DNA of 64,000 nt, from NCBI GenBank assembly GCA_003439945.1, contig QVRM01002404.1, positions 62,001 to 126,000 on the forward strand. Direction: 5' to 3'. Positions 30,190 to 41,460 of this stretch are shown here, one piece after another (the stretch's first letter is position 1; the number at the start of each line of letters is the position of its first letter). The notes under the pieces are model-generated. The model worked only from the letters and a program-made list of their open reading frames with translations, did no database searches and was not told where the DNA came from. Source of the DNA: Dermanyssus gallinae. Lineage: Eukaryota; Arthropoda; Arachnida; Mesostigmata; Dermanyssidae. The position numbers and the translations under genes were made by a program.

Positions 30190-31286
30190 TGCAAAATAAA
30201 ACTACCACCGAGTCAGCATACCGACCCCAATCTCAAAGATATTTGAGAAATGCACATTCGAACAACTCATGGATCATCTTGAACAACACAATGTACCCAA
30301 TCGCCAGCAGTTCGGATTTGGTCCTAAATTGTCTACCACCGTTTCTGTTATGAACCCTGTAGATGATGTCCGTCAAAGTCTAAAGAAGACGCTCTATTTT
30401 TTAATTGAGAAAGGCGTGGGATATTCATATTCTTATTACCAAAATAGGAGCCTATGAAGCTGACAAGCGTGTCCAATCGTGGGTAAGTTTATTTTTATCA
30501 GAATGACAACAAGTGGTACAGATCGGGCTGAAGTTTTCAGATGTCGAGAACATATCAGTTGGAATGGCACAAGGGAGTATTGGCGGTATTCTACTGTTCA
30601 AAATATTTATATATAGAGGTATTTGGAGTATCAAAACACGGCCGACTACGCTATTTGCTGATGACACCGCAGCACTCGTTGTTGGGGATTCCTCACAAGA
30701 GGTAAAGAAGAAGATTAAGGAAGACCTGAAACGACTGTCAGATTGGATTAGAGCCAATGGATTGTCCATGGATTGGTCGAAGACCGGTGTTACCCAGTTT
30801 TTATCGTCTATCGGTGTCTCAAATATTAACCGTGAGGCATTTTGATCCGGAAACCGCACTCTTTGGATGATTAATGCGACATAATTCTCTTTGCGTTGTT
30901 TTGGATTCCAGGTTATCGTTTGAAACTCATACAGACTACAATCGCACGAAGGTTGTAGGGAGCATCGCTGCTCTAGTCAAGAGCCGTAACCTTCTGCCCC
31001 GTGACTGTTTGTTCGCCATATAGTACGTCTACGTCCATAATTATCTGGTCTACGCAGTTGAAATATTTGAAATTACTTGTATGCGTATTTTATGTCTGTT
31101 ATACCGCCTGCAAAAATATGCTTGAGAGAAATACTGAGATTACCACTATGTAACTTCATGCGTTATAAACACGTAGAAATGTCGATTCTTCCCAACCCTC
31201 TGCAAATAGAGATGTCTAGGTCAATCGTTACTGAGATCAAGCAAACCTTAATGGGACTTCACCCTAACTTGCTCAATCTTTCTTAG
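30190..31286 (+). mobile_element. LINE-D fragment: RT, decayed
   Basis: Plus frames encode PISKIFEKCTFEQLMDHLEQ, then RQQFGFGPKLSTT (to 30457), then after a gap VGMAQGSIGGILLFKIFI (30555), TTLFADDTAALVVGD (30645-30690, FADD active site) and LSDWIRANGLSMDWSKT. These are Jockey-type RT motifs. Later fragments (RLSFETHTDY, IAALVKSRNLL) extend to about 31020. Stops and indels make it non-functional. It differs from LINE-C in motif wording (AQGSIGGILLF, FADD). Confidence 0.75.
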
Positions 31287-31701
31287 TCGACATCAATCTT
31301 GAACACAAGGGAAGAATCCTCTTACTTTATATTCTTTATTTATTTCTTATACTTTACTCCAGCATTTGATGGATTTGGGGAGTTCTGAACTTTTGTACAA
31401 ATGTAAATTACTCATGAAAAAATTAAACCTATCTATCCTTCACGATGCGTTAACTTTGAGACTGTTTGACTAAGGAGCACGAAAGATCGAAAACCTTAAA
31501 TTGGAAGTACCACTGGCTAATCTATTAAAAGAATGCCTGCCAGAGTCAGGCCAAATACCTGACACTAACTCAACTTGACTTGAAGTTGTTATTCTTACAA
31601 ACCAAAGCAGTGTCCAGTCCAGAGATTAGAGATTGCGCTAAATAGGTACAGAGTGACAATAAAAAAAGCTAGTGACCTTAGATAAAGCTAGTATGGGACC
31701 A
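31287..31701. other. No recognisable gene
   Basis: AT-rich; may include the 3' UTR of LINE-D. Ends at the target-site duplication of LINE-B2. Confidence 0.4.
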
Positions 31702-31799
31702 GGAGCTGAACTTATTTTTATTTATTATTACATTACCTTTCGGTATTGTTGATTATATTACATTACACGTATTCATTAATCAAGCATCTCAAGAAGATG

Positions 31800-34004
31800 T
31801 CAGCGACCTAACGCCCAGATAGCTGGCGCAGACCGACATGTTTCATGATGATATTTGGTGCATACAAGGCCGCAAAATTTGCAGCAACACTCATCAGAAG
31901 GGTTATGGAACCCACTGCGGTGGCACAGTTTGTGGTGGAACCCATGGACGGAGTAGCGGGTGAGAACGTGTCGTTGCTCGAAGAGCGGTTCCATCCATGT
32001 ATTGTCCAACATTGCCGGTGTTTTGTAGAAGGCTTCTGGTACTTCCCTCATTTTCTGCTCGAAGTGCCTACGGAACTCTCGCAGTGAGGCGGTGGTCGGA
32101 AGTTGAAAGCGGTTTACCATGTCCTCGATGAACGGCGTGGTCCTCGACAGACTATAAGTTAGCCTGTTTTGAGCATTTCTAGGGAGGCCCAGAACTCTCT
32201 TAAGAAACGTTGCCTTCACCGTGTCGAGAGCGCTAAGCTGCTGAGCGGATAGGTGTTCCCAAATTAATGTGATACCATAAGATGCCACCGAGGCCACCTT
32301 CAGATTAAACAGTATTAAAGCTGTTTTTACTGAGAGCTTCTGTGGAGCCGAGATTGAGGTCATGGCGACAATGCTGCTATTAATTCGCTGAGATATATGA
32401 GCTGCGAAAGAGGTGCCGCTTGGCGTTAGTTTAACACCCAGGTAAGTAAACTCCGAGACAAATTCTACAGAGACACCGCCCAAGCTGAGCCTATCACTTT
32501 TCCTCAGGGGTCCCCCGGATCTGAATTTCATAGCTTTTGTCTTCGAAACGTTAATTGTTAAACCATTTTGCTTGCTGTATGTCTCCAGCAGCCTCAGGGA
32601 CCTTTTTAGATCCATGAACACTCTACTATATACCACCAGGTCATCGGCATAGAGAGTTATGCGGACACAGGGGTAGTGGTCATTGATAAGGCCCGGAAGA
32701 TCACTGAGTAAGACTGAGAATAAGAGCGGGCTGAGATTATCACCCTGGGGATAGCCGGTGGTTTGTAGGAAAGGCTGGTATTCCTGAATGCCGTCATCTA
32801 GAATGACTGGGTTTGCCTTCAGGATAGCTGCCAGTATCCCCAAAACTCGTGGGCCCACACCCGCGGCGGCTAGCTTCTCCATGACAATATCCCTGGGGGC
32901 AGTGTCAAACGCCGCTTTGTAGTCTACAAATACAGCGTACAGTGCTTGGTGCTTGACGGTGACCGAGCGCTTCACCTCGTCTAAAAGCTCCTGGGATGCG
33001 GTCATTGTCGAATGTCTCGCGCGAAATCCATGCTGTTCCGGAGGGATGATTCCCCTTGCTTCGAGATAGAAGCTAAGCCGGTGTGCCAGGAGGCATGACA
33101 ATATTTTGTAGATGCAGCTTTTCTTTGCAATGCCTCGCCAAGAGGATGGACAAAGCGGGTCACCTTTGCCTTTGGGGATGACCTTTAGCAAGCATTCCGA
33201 CCAGGTTGCTGGAATTTCACCTGTTTCCAAGCACTTGTCAAAGAGTGCCGTCCAAAGCGGCGTTAGAAGGACCGCCGCCTTTATATGTTCATTCCGGACG
33301 AGGTCGGGTCCGAAGGCCTTGTTATTCTTCAATTTTTCGATCGCACTTTGAACTTCCATAAGAGAGAACGGAGCATCTATCTGCTGGGATAGTAGACTCT
33401 CGTATTCATCCGATAATTCACACGATAACGGGATGATCCCTGGTGTGCTATCTGTTGTTGTGAATGCGTCGATGAAGTGTTGGCGCAGACGGTCGGAGGC
33501 AACTGGACAACTAGAGAACGTAAAGTTCCTTTTAAGGGCGCAGTGAGGCTCAAACCTGGCTCTTCGAATCATACGATTTTCACTTTCCTTGGCGAACAAG
33601 ATTTTCTTGAATTCTATTAGCTGTCGGTACCAGCGACGATGTCTACAATAAAAGTCTCTCATCTCTGGGTGTTCTCGGGACAGAATGAGAGCCTGAATAA
33701 CATAAGCTCTCACACGGTAGCAATATGAGTCGAACCACTCAGGTGACCGACTTCCCCTCAGAGTACGCCTATATGTAGAGGAGCGCACCGCTGCTGTCAG
33801 CATGTCGGAGAGCAGACTTGGCGGCACTTCTAGTAGTTGATTGGGATGCCAAGCGCAAAGTTTCATGCGTAATTTGTTTACGTCGATGCATTTTCCGAGC
33901 CCCTGGCGTCTCGGCGTACTAGCGCTCCCACCTCCATCTTTAACTTTAACTGTTAAAGAAACTGGTACATGCTTCTTAAATCCGGTAATTACAAGGCCAA
34001 TCAC
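31800..34004 (-). CDS. LINE-B reverse transcriptase ORF
   Basis: A 734-codon open frame. Residues 1-30 are the end of the endonuclease (IGLVITGFKKHVPV), then a basic linker, RT motifs KAFGPDLVRNEHI (about 240), VIPKGKGD, SWRGIAKKSCIYK, QHGFRARHSTMTA, FVDYKAAFDTAPRD (about 355), GYPQGDNLSPLLF (about 415) and LYADDLVVYS (YADD about 450), and a C-terminal RYSVHGFHHKLC with CCCKFCGLVC (about 700-715). It would perform target-primed reverse transcription. The frame is uninterrupted, so the copy is young; however its true start lies in the endonuclease upstream, from which it is separated by a frame change. The Met at 34004 is an internal residue, not a real start. Confidence 0.88.
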   Translation of the reverse strand: MIGLVITGFKKHVPVSLTVKVKDGGGSASTPRRQGLGKCIDVNKLRMKLCAWHPNQLLEVPPSLLSDMLTAAVRSSTYRRTLRGSRSPEWFDSYCYRVRAYVIQALILSREHPEMRDFYCRHRRWYRQLIEFKKILFAKESENRMIRRARFEPHCALKRNFTFSSCPVASDRLRQHFIDAFTTTDSTPGIIPLSCELSDEYESLLSQQIDAPFSLMEVQSAIEKLKNNKAFGPDLVRNEHIKAAVLLTPLWTALFDKCLETGEIPATWSECLLKVIPKGKGDPLCPSSWRGIAKKSCIYKILSCLLAHRLSFYLEARGIIPPEQHGFRARHSTMTASQELLDEVKRSVTVKHQALYAVFVDYKAAFDTAPRDIVMEKLAAAGVGPRVLGILAAILKANPVILDDGIQEYQPFLQTTGYPQGDNLSPLLFSVLLSDLPGLINDHYPCVRITLYADDLVVYSRVFMDLKRSLRLLETYSKQNGLTINVSKTKAMKFRSGGPLRKSDRLSLGGVSVEFVSEFTYLGVKLTPSGTSFAAHISQRINSSIVAMTSISAPQKLSVKTALILFNLKVASVASYGITLIWEHLSAQQLSALDTVKATFLKRVLGLPRNAQNRLTYSLSRTTPFIEDMVNRFQLPTTASLREFRRHFEQKMREVPEAFYKTPAMLDNTWMEPLFEQRHVLTRYSVHGFHHKLCHRSGFHNPSDECCCKFCGLVCTKYHHETCRSAPAIWALGR

Positions 34005-34492
34005 TTGTCCGCCATATTCGATGTCTCCCTCAGGACCTGAGTAAGCGAATATATCGATTGTAGAGGACCCCCCCTCTGCGAATTATCGCCAGGTCCACCT
34101 CCGTCAGAGTAAAACGTTGGCGGCGACGGAGAAGTACATATCCAGAATCCATACTCCTCTAGCGCTTGGCGAACGCCGATTGTCCGGGACGACGCAGCAG
34201 TGTCAAGCCTACAGTTCAAGTCTCCGGCCAAAAGAGCTGGTACACCAGTTGGAATAGTCGCAACGGCGCGACCAATCTTTTCTAAGATATCTTCAACAGA
34301 GTCCCGGCCGCCACTACTGTAGATCCCAATAAAAGTTAAATGGGAGGTGCTGAGGACGATGGTGTTGTCTTCGGCCAATAGGATTCTTGCTTGTTTGAGT
34401 CGGGGGCCAACCAGCAGAGAGACTCCACCAATTGGCCGACCGCGCGAGGGCCGTAAAGCTGGGCAGTGATATGAGTAGTATCCGTTAACATC
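34001..34492 (-). pseudogene. LINE-B endonuclease, truncated and frameshifted from RT
   Basis: Minus frame with GRPIGGVSLLVGPRL, HLTFIGIYSSGG, ALLAGDLNCRLD (GDxN motif) and SPPTFYSDGGGPGDN. The first motifs (WNC/TE) are missing because the element is 5'-truncated here. At a run of seven C on the + strand (about 34067-34073) the frame leaves the endonuclease reading; the shorter fragment at 790-1030 stays in frame at the same place. The last motif, KKHVPV, lacks the usual Ser-Asp before His. Confidence 0.8.
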
Positions 34493-34746
34493 GGAGCTGA
34501 ACTTATTAGCTCACATTAAAAAGCTGGCAAAAAAAATTGCTTCACACAAATGTGTGATGGATTATAAATCTATTTAAGCACTTTTGTGCAGCCGTTTGGA
34601 CAGAACGTTCGCGCCATATAGCTACTGAGTCGACTGCTTCGATATGACAATCCTTCCAGAACCGATTTACTAGCTTTGGAAGCACGGTTTGTGCACGAAG
34701 TAGCGGCAGTTATTGGTGTAAACCTGCTCGGTGAGAAAAACATAAA

Positions 34747-36239
34747 TTAATATTACAGTTATGTTTATTTCACTCAAATTGAGTATAATATACATTTCAA
34801 AAATGTTTCTTCATGTTGCTCTATCTTCTTCACGCTTCCGACGAGAGAAGAAGTGCAGCGATTTTCGGTCCAGCGCTGCGCATTCCACTGCATGGTACTT
34901 GGCACACCTCTGCAGGCAGAACCGGCAGGTGCACAACTCGTACTCCTCGTGAAAGGTTGCGCTTGAACATACCAGGTAGTGATAACCATGCACTATGTAC
35001 CTGGTGTATACGTGGCGATTGTCACATGCAGGACCAGACCAAAGGTGCAAGGCATTGAAAACGTCCAAACCACCGACCTCCCGTCTGGCCTGTTCGACTT
35101 TAGCTTCCCACTCCGAAATAAAACATTCGTAAGGTACTGTACGCGGCATCTTCAGCCTTAGTCGGATTGTTTCAGCAGCCGGTGGGCAGCCTGACATGAG
35201 ATACACAAAGCGGCTCCTCGCTCGGATAGGCAAGCAGAGCACTCGCTTCATATATAATGAAAAACACCTTTCAAGCTGGTTAAAATTCGCCAGCGTGAGG
35301 TGGTTCCACACCCTGTCAAGACCGTACATCAGCCCCGGAACAATCTTAAGCATGAAGAGCCTCACTGCTGAGAGAACGGACAGTCTTCGGACATTGCCTA
35401 CTTCCCCGTAAAGAGAGACAAGTGCCTTCCGTACTGTTTCGTTTACATGCGCTGTGAACGTCGTTCCCGTATAATGAACCCGAAGGCCAAGATACTGGAA
35501 GGAGTTAACAAACTCCAATGGTTGGCCGCAGCAACGTATAACGTCTCTGGCAGACAATCGACCTCCACGCCTGAATTTCATGGCTTTGGTCTTCCTGGTG
35601 TTTATCTCAAGTCCCTTCGAGACAAGGAACGCCTCTATCATAGAGGTAATGCGCTTGATGGCACCTAAATCGCGATGAGCGACCACGATATCATCTGCAT
35701 ACATTACCACTACGGCTTTTTGGTACTCCTGTCGGACGTAACCGACGAGGTCAGCAAGGAGAAGTGTAAACGAGACGCAGCTTAGCGGGTCTCCTTGCGG
35801 AGTTCCCACATTTTGCTTAATCTCTTATACACCCTGCTCACCGTCTACCAACAGTTCGAATGCTTCAACCAGCAGATGGCGAGGGGCTTTGTCAAAGACC
35901 TTGACGCAGTCAATAAAGACTGCATACAGATGACCTTTGGGTTGTGCCACAGCTCGCTCGATTTCTGACTGGAGAACATGGATTGCATCACGGGTGCCTC
36001 GGCCTCTTCTAAAACCGAATTGCTCCGAATCACGGGTGCCTCTTCAGCCACCCGCTCAATCCGTCGAATAACCAATTTACAGAAAATCTTCTTCAATGTG
36101 CGTTCTGACGCCACTCCACGATAGAGATTTGGATCCTGCTTGTCATCACCATGCCTACCCTTGAACAGAAGAGAAAGCCTGGCGACATGCCAGACTTTAG
36201 GCATCCGCCCCCTCTTTATAATTTCGTTAAAGAAATCAC
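34747..36239 (-). mobile_element. LINE-A copy 2, 5'-truncated, with 11-bp duplication
   Basis: The 11-base sequence aaaaacataaa flanks the element (34736-34746 and 36240-36250). It contains only the RT half of LINE-A, ending at the same 3' near-palindrome (ACTCAAATTGAGT) as copy 1. Confidence 0.85.
34811..36204 (-). pseudogene. LINE-A2 reverse transcriptase, interrupted
   Basis: Two frames: 35845-36204 (VWHVARLSLLFKGRHGDD, NLYRGVASERTLKKI) and 34811-35809 (GTPQGDPLSCVSF, VMYADDIVVAHRD, then the post-RT region and CTCRFCLQRC tail). They align to LINE-A1 residues about 70-551. Between them a stop and a loss of about 25 codons (the SFRYAGVGG...FFDED part of copy 1) break the ORF, and a short partial duplication lies near 36020-36040 (atcacgggtgcctc). 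The second frame is still open. Confidence 0.85.
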
Positions 36240-36250
36240 AAAAACATAAA

Positions 36251-37027
36251 GCACCCTCTGAAGCTTCAGTTTAACTTCGGGAGGGCTAGTGCATTTTGTA
36301 AGGACGTTCAGAAGTTAAAATCGTTAACTTATACGTTTTGTCATTCAGTTCCACCTGTGTTTTCAATGCTCGACTCGACTCAGTCACGACCGAAAGGCGA
36401 GTTCCTTGCTCGTGGACAATAAGGCAATGATCGACTGATTGAGCCTCAACAAATATCATCTGCAGCAAAAACTGTCTTGCCTATTGTCTTCTAATTCCGC
36501 CTGCCACGGCGACTTTTGGCCCCAGCTCCGCCAGAAAACTCCTAGGAATTTTTCCTTTGGGCCAAAATACCTCGAGGAAGACCGGTTGAACGATGAAGTT
36601 TTGCTCTAGTTTGCGATATTAAGCCAGCTTGCGGCCTTCTGCAAGGCGCATGGCTGCTTTGATCTCCCGATTCTGGTCTGACGAGCATACGATGCAGGGC
36701 CAACGTGCAAGACACGTTGATGTCGTACACGATGAGACAGCGACCTTTACTTCATGGAACAAGAGCCAGGCCATCTGGAGGCAGTCGGCTGTTTGTGGAC
36801 AGTCCAACCGGCTCTTTAACTGCGAGGGCCGCACGTCGACTGCATTGCCCACGTCCCTCAGAACCGATTTCCATGTGAATGTTACGAAGCGTACTGTCTA
36901 CTTGAAAAATACCCGCAAGCTATTCCGCTTGTGAAATAGCACTAAGAGATCAACGAAGATAAACCATTACCGAGATAACGATCGTGGACTTTTAGACGCG
37001 TAACAATCATGGACTTTCCGTCGCTTC
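36251..37027. other. No identified gene; open minus frames of unknown origin
   Basis: The minus strand at 36619-36852 (77 codons) reads LDCPQTADCLQMAWLLFHEV, then CLARWPCIVCSSDQNREIKA, then RLAEGRKLA and a stop, continuing after the stop with FIVQPVFLEVFWPKGKI. It looks like real protein rather than chance but I do not recognise the family. The absence of host splice signals suggests a transposon remnant. Confidence 0.35.
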
Positions 37028-37048
37028 GTAAGCCATCCTAAAGTAAAG

Positions 37049-37225
37049 TTTTCGGGCCGACCCTCAGCCAAGATTTAACGTTCACGGAACTGTCTTTCAC
37101 ATTGCTTCATAGACGGACCCCCATAAATACAAATGTGTAACGGTGGGGCTCAAACCCACGCACCTATATGTCTCCTCCGGTCGCGAGGCGCAGACTTAAG
37201 CCACCACGCCACTACCGGGCTCGAC
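37049..37225 (-). mobile_element. tRNA-derived SINE, family S1, copy 1
   Basis: Minus-strand SINE with head GTCGAGCCCGGTAGTGGCG, box B-like GGGTTTGAGCCCCACC and the 3' signature ttggctgagggtcggcc ending in T-rich sequence. Flanked by gtaagccRtcctaa (37028-37041 and 37226-37239), one mismatch. Confidence 0.8.
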
Positions 37226-37239
37226 GTAAGCCGTCCTAA

Positions 37240-37528
37240 GGCGGTCCCTACGGGACGACACCTCAGACCCTTGCCATGGGTGCTGAGATTTATATCTAGC
37301 TGTTGCGATTCTTTTCATACTAGCATCCATATTTCCGTTTTTTTTTTGGTAAATGCGAAGTCTACAAAAGCAACCAACATTTTTTATCAACTTCATCCAG
37401 CTGAGCACCATTCAGATACATAGGTGCTAAGTATTTTGATTGAAAGGTAGATAGATGTATAGATTGACAGGTAGAAGAGAAATACGGGCTATGTCGGATC
37501 GATGCCAACGAATGCCTCGTTCATCGCG
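37240..37528. other. No recognisable gene
   Basis: Short unannotated spacer before the low-complexity domain. Confidence 0.5.
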
Positions 37529-39480
37529 TCAACAGTCGCATCGTATCAGCGTGTTGCGCTGGCTCCAACAGCAGCAGCAGCAGTGAAGGCCTATCGGGAG
37601 GCGGCAGCCGTTCATTCGTCCGTTCCACCGTCCGTTCGTTAGCCGTTCGCGAACCGTTCGCGGTTTAATTCGTCTGACGTCCAGGGATGGCCGGGCGGGC
37701 GGGCGGTCGGGTGTTGTTTGCTTGCCTCCCACCGCGCCCAGCCGCATCATCAGCAGCAAAACACCAGCAACGGCGCCACTGGAAAAGTTATCCGGATCAT
37801 CATGATCACCACCTACATGATGATCATTACCGTCAACGTTGTCGTCGTCGTCGTTAATGGTTGTTCCTCCTCTTCGCCTTGATTTTTCTACTACGAGCGG
37901 CGATGGCGCTCGATACGTAAATTCGAGCGTCGCAGCGTGTAGCAGGCGCGCAAGGAGCAGCAACAACAACAACAGCAGCAGCCGCTGCCGCCGCCGCCGC
38001 CGCTGTAGCAGACGCAAGTATCCACCAACCGTGGTAGCACCAGTAGGCAACTCGGACAGGCGCCGCTCCCGCCGCCACCACTGTTGCACTATCGATCAGC
38101 CTACGACGACGATGACGATCACCACTCTCCTTAAGCCGCTGATCTGGCGCTTTGTCTATCTATGGTCTCTCTCGTTCTCTCTCTGCTTCTAGCCTGTCTC
38201 CCCCTCTCTTTTTCTCTCCCGCCTTTCTCCCGTTCCCTCTCTCTTTCTGTGTATTTCTTGGGCTGGCGGTCTAGCTGATCACCCACCGCTGCTGCCGCTA
38301 AACTGCTACCTTCTTGGTTTGATCTGGGTCTGCCGTTAGCGTTGCTGGTGCTGCTGGTAGTGATGATGCCGATGCTGTGGCTGCTGCTGCTGCTGGTAGA
38401 TCGTGATGGCGCTTCGGCTGCTGCTGCTGCTGCTGGTACCACCACTGTGGGTGAGAGTGAGAGAACAAGCGAGCAGCGAAGCAGCACCAGCAGTGGCGGC
38501 GGCGCCGCTGCCACATTCCACTGTGATCACGTGACCACCAAAGAGGAATGTCAACAATTCCCTGCTGCTGCTGCTGTGACGGCGGCAGCAGCAGCGGCCG
38601 CTGTAGCTGATTGAGCGCCGACAAAACACGATAAACGGAGAGACAGCGGGATCCAGCGAGAGAGAGAGACGGGGGGAGATGAATGATAGAGAGAGAGCCT
38701 TGTTACTTCTGCTAAAGTTGTAGTAGGGTCTTGATTATCGTTGCGTTGTTGCTGCTGGTACTGCTATTGCTGGTAATGCTGGTGGCTGCGGTGTTGCTGA
38801 TTCTGGTTGTCTCTCTCGTGGCTTTGCTGTTTGTGCTGGTAGTAGTAGTGGTGGTGGTGGTGTTTCTTCTTTCTGCTGGCTCCTTCTTGATATTTCCTCC
38901 TCTTGCTCTTCTGCTTCTTCTTCGACTACGACGACGTTCTTCTTCTGCTGCTGTTGCTGTATCGAGGTGCAGCAATAAGCGAGGAGAGCGATACAGAGAG
39001 AGCAAAAGCGATAAATATATATAGAGAGAGAACGACAGAGAGAGAGAGAACGATATAGAGAGAGAATGATATAGAAAGAGAGACAAAAAGAGAATAGGAG
39101 CGACGGCAAAGACAGCAACAGCAGCCGCCGCAGACCGGACGGAACGGAGGGCGCTCACCGTGTTGCTTGCTGCATGCTGCTGCTGCTGCTAGCTGGGTTG
39201 GGCGGCTCGCTGGGTTCAGCAACAGCAGTTAACAGCAACAACCACCACCATCACCAATACAACTACTACTACTACTACCACAGCAGCAACAGCAGCAGCA
39301 AAAGAGAACCGCAGCATCAGCAACAACAACAACAACCACAACATCCCGTTCGCTCTCTGCACCACCGCCGCTGCTGCTGCCGCCGCGACTACCGCTGTTG
39401 TTGTTGCTTTTGCTATTATTGTTGCTGCTGGTGGAGCTGGAGCTGTTTTTCTTCGTCTTCTTCGAGCAGCTAGTGAACCA
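37529..39480. repeat. CAG/CTG and CT/GA low-complexity domain
   Basis: GC-rich for this window. It contains many short CAG/CAA and CTG tracts, a CT-rich tract at 38160-38260, GA-rich tracts at 38650-38700 and 39000-39090, and CpG-containing stretches near 37630-37740. The long ORFs on both strands translate into poly-Leu, poly-Ala, poly-Gln or poly-Ser and change identity by frame, so I call none of them a gene. GA tracts could bind GAGA-type factors; a promoter or first exon is possible but not shown. Confidence 0.7.
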
Positions 39481-39539
39481 ACCAACCAAGCAGCCAGCAG
39501 GCAGGCGATCAGGCAATCAGCCAGGCTGGGAGTGAGGCA

Positions 39540-41460
39540 AGTTGCCATCGTCGCCACCACCGATAGACAGACGTATAGACAGCCAGGCTAAACAAAATCA
39601 CCTCACCCCACAACCAAACAGCAATTCGATGTTGTTGTTGTTGTCGACGGCGACGACGACAACGACAACGACGATATTGTCATCCTTCTTCTGTCGTTCC
39701 TGTGTTCATCGTCAACATCATCGTTGCCGTCGTCTTTGTGATTGTTGCTGTGGTTGTTGTTGTTGAGGTTGTTGAAGTTATTGTTGATGCGATTGCTCTT
39801 ATTGTTGCTGTTAGCACTACCACCATATCGGCCTCAGCAGCTGCAGCTGCAGCAACAGTAATAGTGGTGGCCAAACGAAGATTAGTGATGGTTCGCCAGT
39901 GTTGTTGTTGTTGCTGTTGTTGTTATTGTTGCTGATACAGCTGCTGTTGCTGCTGGTGTGGCTACGGCGGCTGGAATCTGGATGTCTGTCGTCTCGTTTC
40001 TGTAGCCTCATCGATACCAATAAAGTAATCGTGAGGGGCTGAAGATTGAAGCTGTGAATGATGACCATTCGGCGATTGGTGCCGTTGTTCAGTGCTGCTC
40101 GACGTGCAGGTGTGGTAGCGGTAGGGATGGTGGAGATGGTGAAGTGCTGAAGACGACAGTGTGACGACTTCAACGACGACGACGATGCCTAGTTCTCTTG
40201 GATACTGATTACCCTGTGCTTAGTGGTGTTGTTCTCGTCGGTCGAGTTTATTGAAGTTGGTGTTCCTTTTCGAGTAGTTTTTCTTGTGTTGTTGTTGTTG
40301 TTGTGATTTTGGCTGTTGCTAATCTAAGTTAATGCTCGAGTGCAGCCGTGTTCGCCATTATCAACCGCAACATCAACACCACCATCACCATCATTATGAA
40401 GAATCGTCGTCGTAGTTTTCTTCGTTGTTGTTCTTATGACTCTTCCTCTTCGATTAGAAGGAACCCATAGCACCAGCTGCTCCGGTTATTTTGTGTGCGC
40501 TGCAGTACAAAGCTTCGCATTGAACAACAACAACAACAACAACAGCAACAACAACAATAACAACGATACAGCTGGACGCAGGTGGCTGTGTTCTTTTTAT
40601 TCTTCTTCATCGTTGTTGTTGTTGTGGTGGTTGTTGGTGGTGTCATCATCGCTGCTCCGCGTTCACCATGCTACCTATAGTGGCACGGATAGTTCTTCTT
40701 CAAGTATATCCTCAACAGTTGCAAGTACAAAACCATCACCGTCGCCGCCGCCATTATCATCAACAACAACGACGATAATATTAAGAACATTTTGGTTGCT
40801 GGTCGGAGGTGGGAATGAGGGGTAGATAGATGGATGAATGAATGGTATAAGCACCTCTGCAGCGGGATCTTCTTGTCGTGAGTGAGTCTGGTGATCGTTG
40901 GGTCTGTGCTGCAGCTCAACTCAACAAAAAATACCACTCTCCTCGTCATCATCACCACCACCAGCAGCATCATCGGAGATCGAAGAATCGGTGAATTCCT
41001 GTTGTTGATGTTATTGTTGCTACATCTACAGCTATTGTTGCTGATCGTCTCTGGCAGATAGCAAATCAAGCACATTACTGCACTCCTCTACGGTTGCAAT
41101 TGTGGCAATGATGATGATGACGATGTTGTTGTTGCTGTCGTTGTTGTTGTGGTGATCATTGTTGCTACTCCATTTCGACCCCTCCACATCCTCCTGCCGT
41201 TGTTATTGTTGTTGCTGTGTTCTTCATTACCACCACCATCATCATTATCATCATCATCGACGTGGTGGTCGTTGTCTGTTCGTAGTGCAACTGCAGCCAG
41301 TTAAAGTTCAGTGCTGTGAAGCTGTTGGAATTATTGCTGTTGTTGTTGTTGGCATTTGTCATCAACACTATCACCATCCTCGTCATCATCTTCTTCATTG
41401 CCGCTTTGGTCTTCATCTTCATCATTGTCATCATCGTGACTGGATGTCTGTGATGCTGTC
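39540..41460. repeat. TTG/CAA and GAT/CAT trinucleotide-rich stretch
   Basis: Interrupted (TTG)n, (CAA)n and (CAT)n tracts throughout, for example 39630-39660, 39895-39950, 40520-40560, 40610-40640 and 41225-41420. Apparent ORFs are repeat translations. Confidence 0.8.

Larger units (their letters stand above)
31717..34492 (-). mobile_element. LINE-B long copy with 15-bp target-site duplication
   Basis: Minus-strand LINE of 2776 bp flanked on both sides by ggagctgaacttatt (31702-31716 and 34493-34507), which sets its ends. It is 5'-truncated inside the endonuclease. The 3' terminus is TAA/TTA-rich. Fragments of the same family are at 790-1030, 1755-2356 and 8780-9935. Confidence 0.9.

Noticed and set aside
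37529..38089. 186-codon minus-strand ORF
   Set aside because: Poly-Leu, poly-Arg and poly-Cys stretches arise from CAG/CTG tracts; no domain, and equally long frames exist on the other strand.
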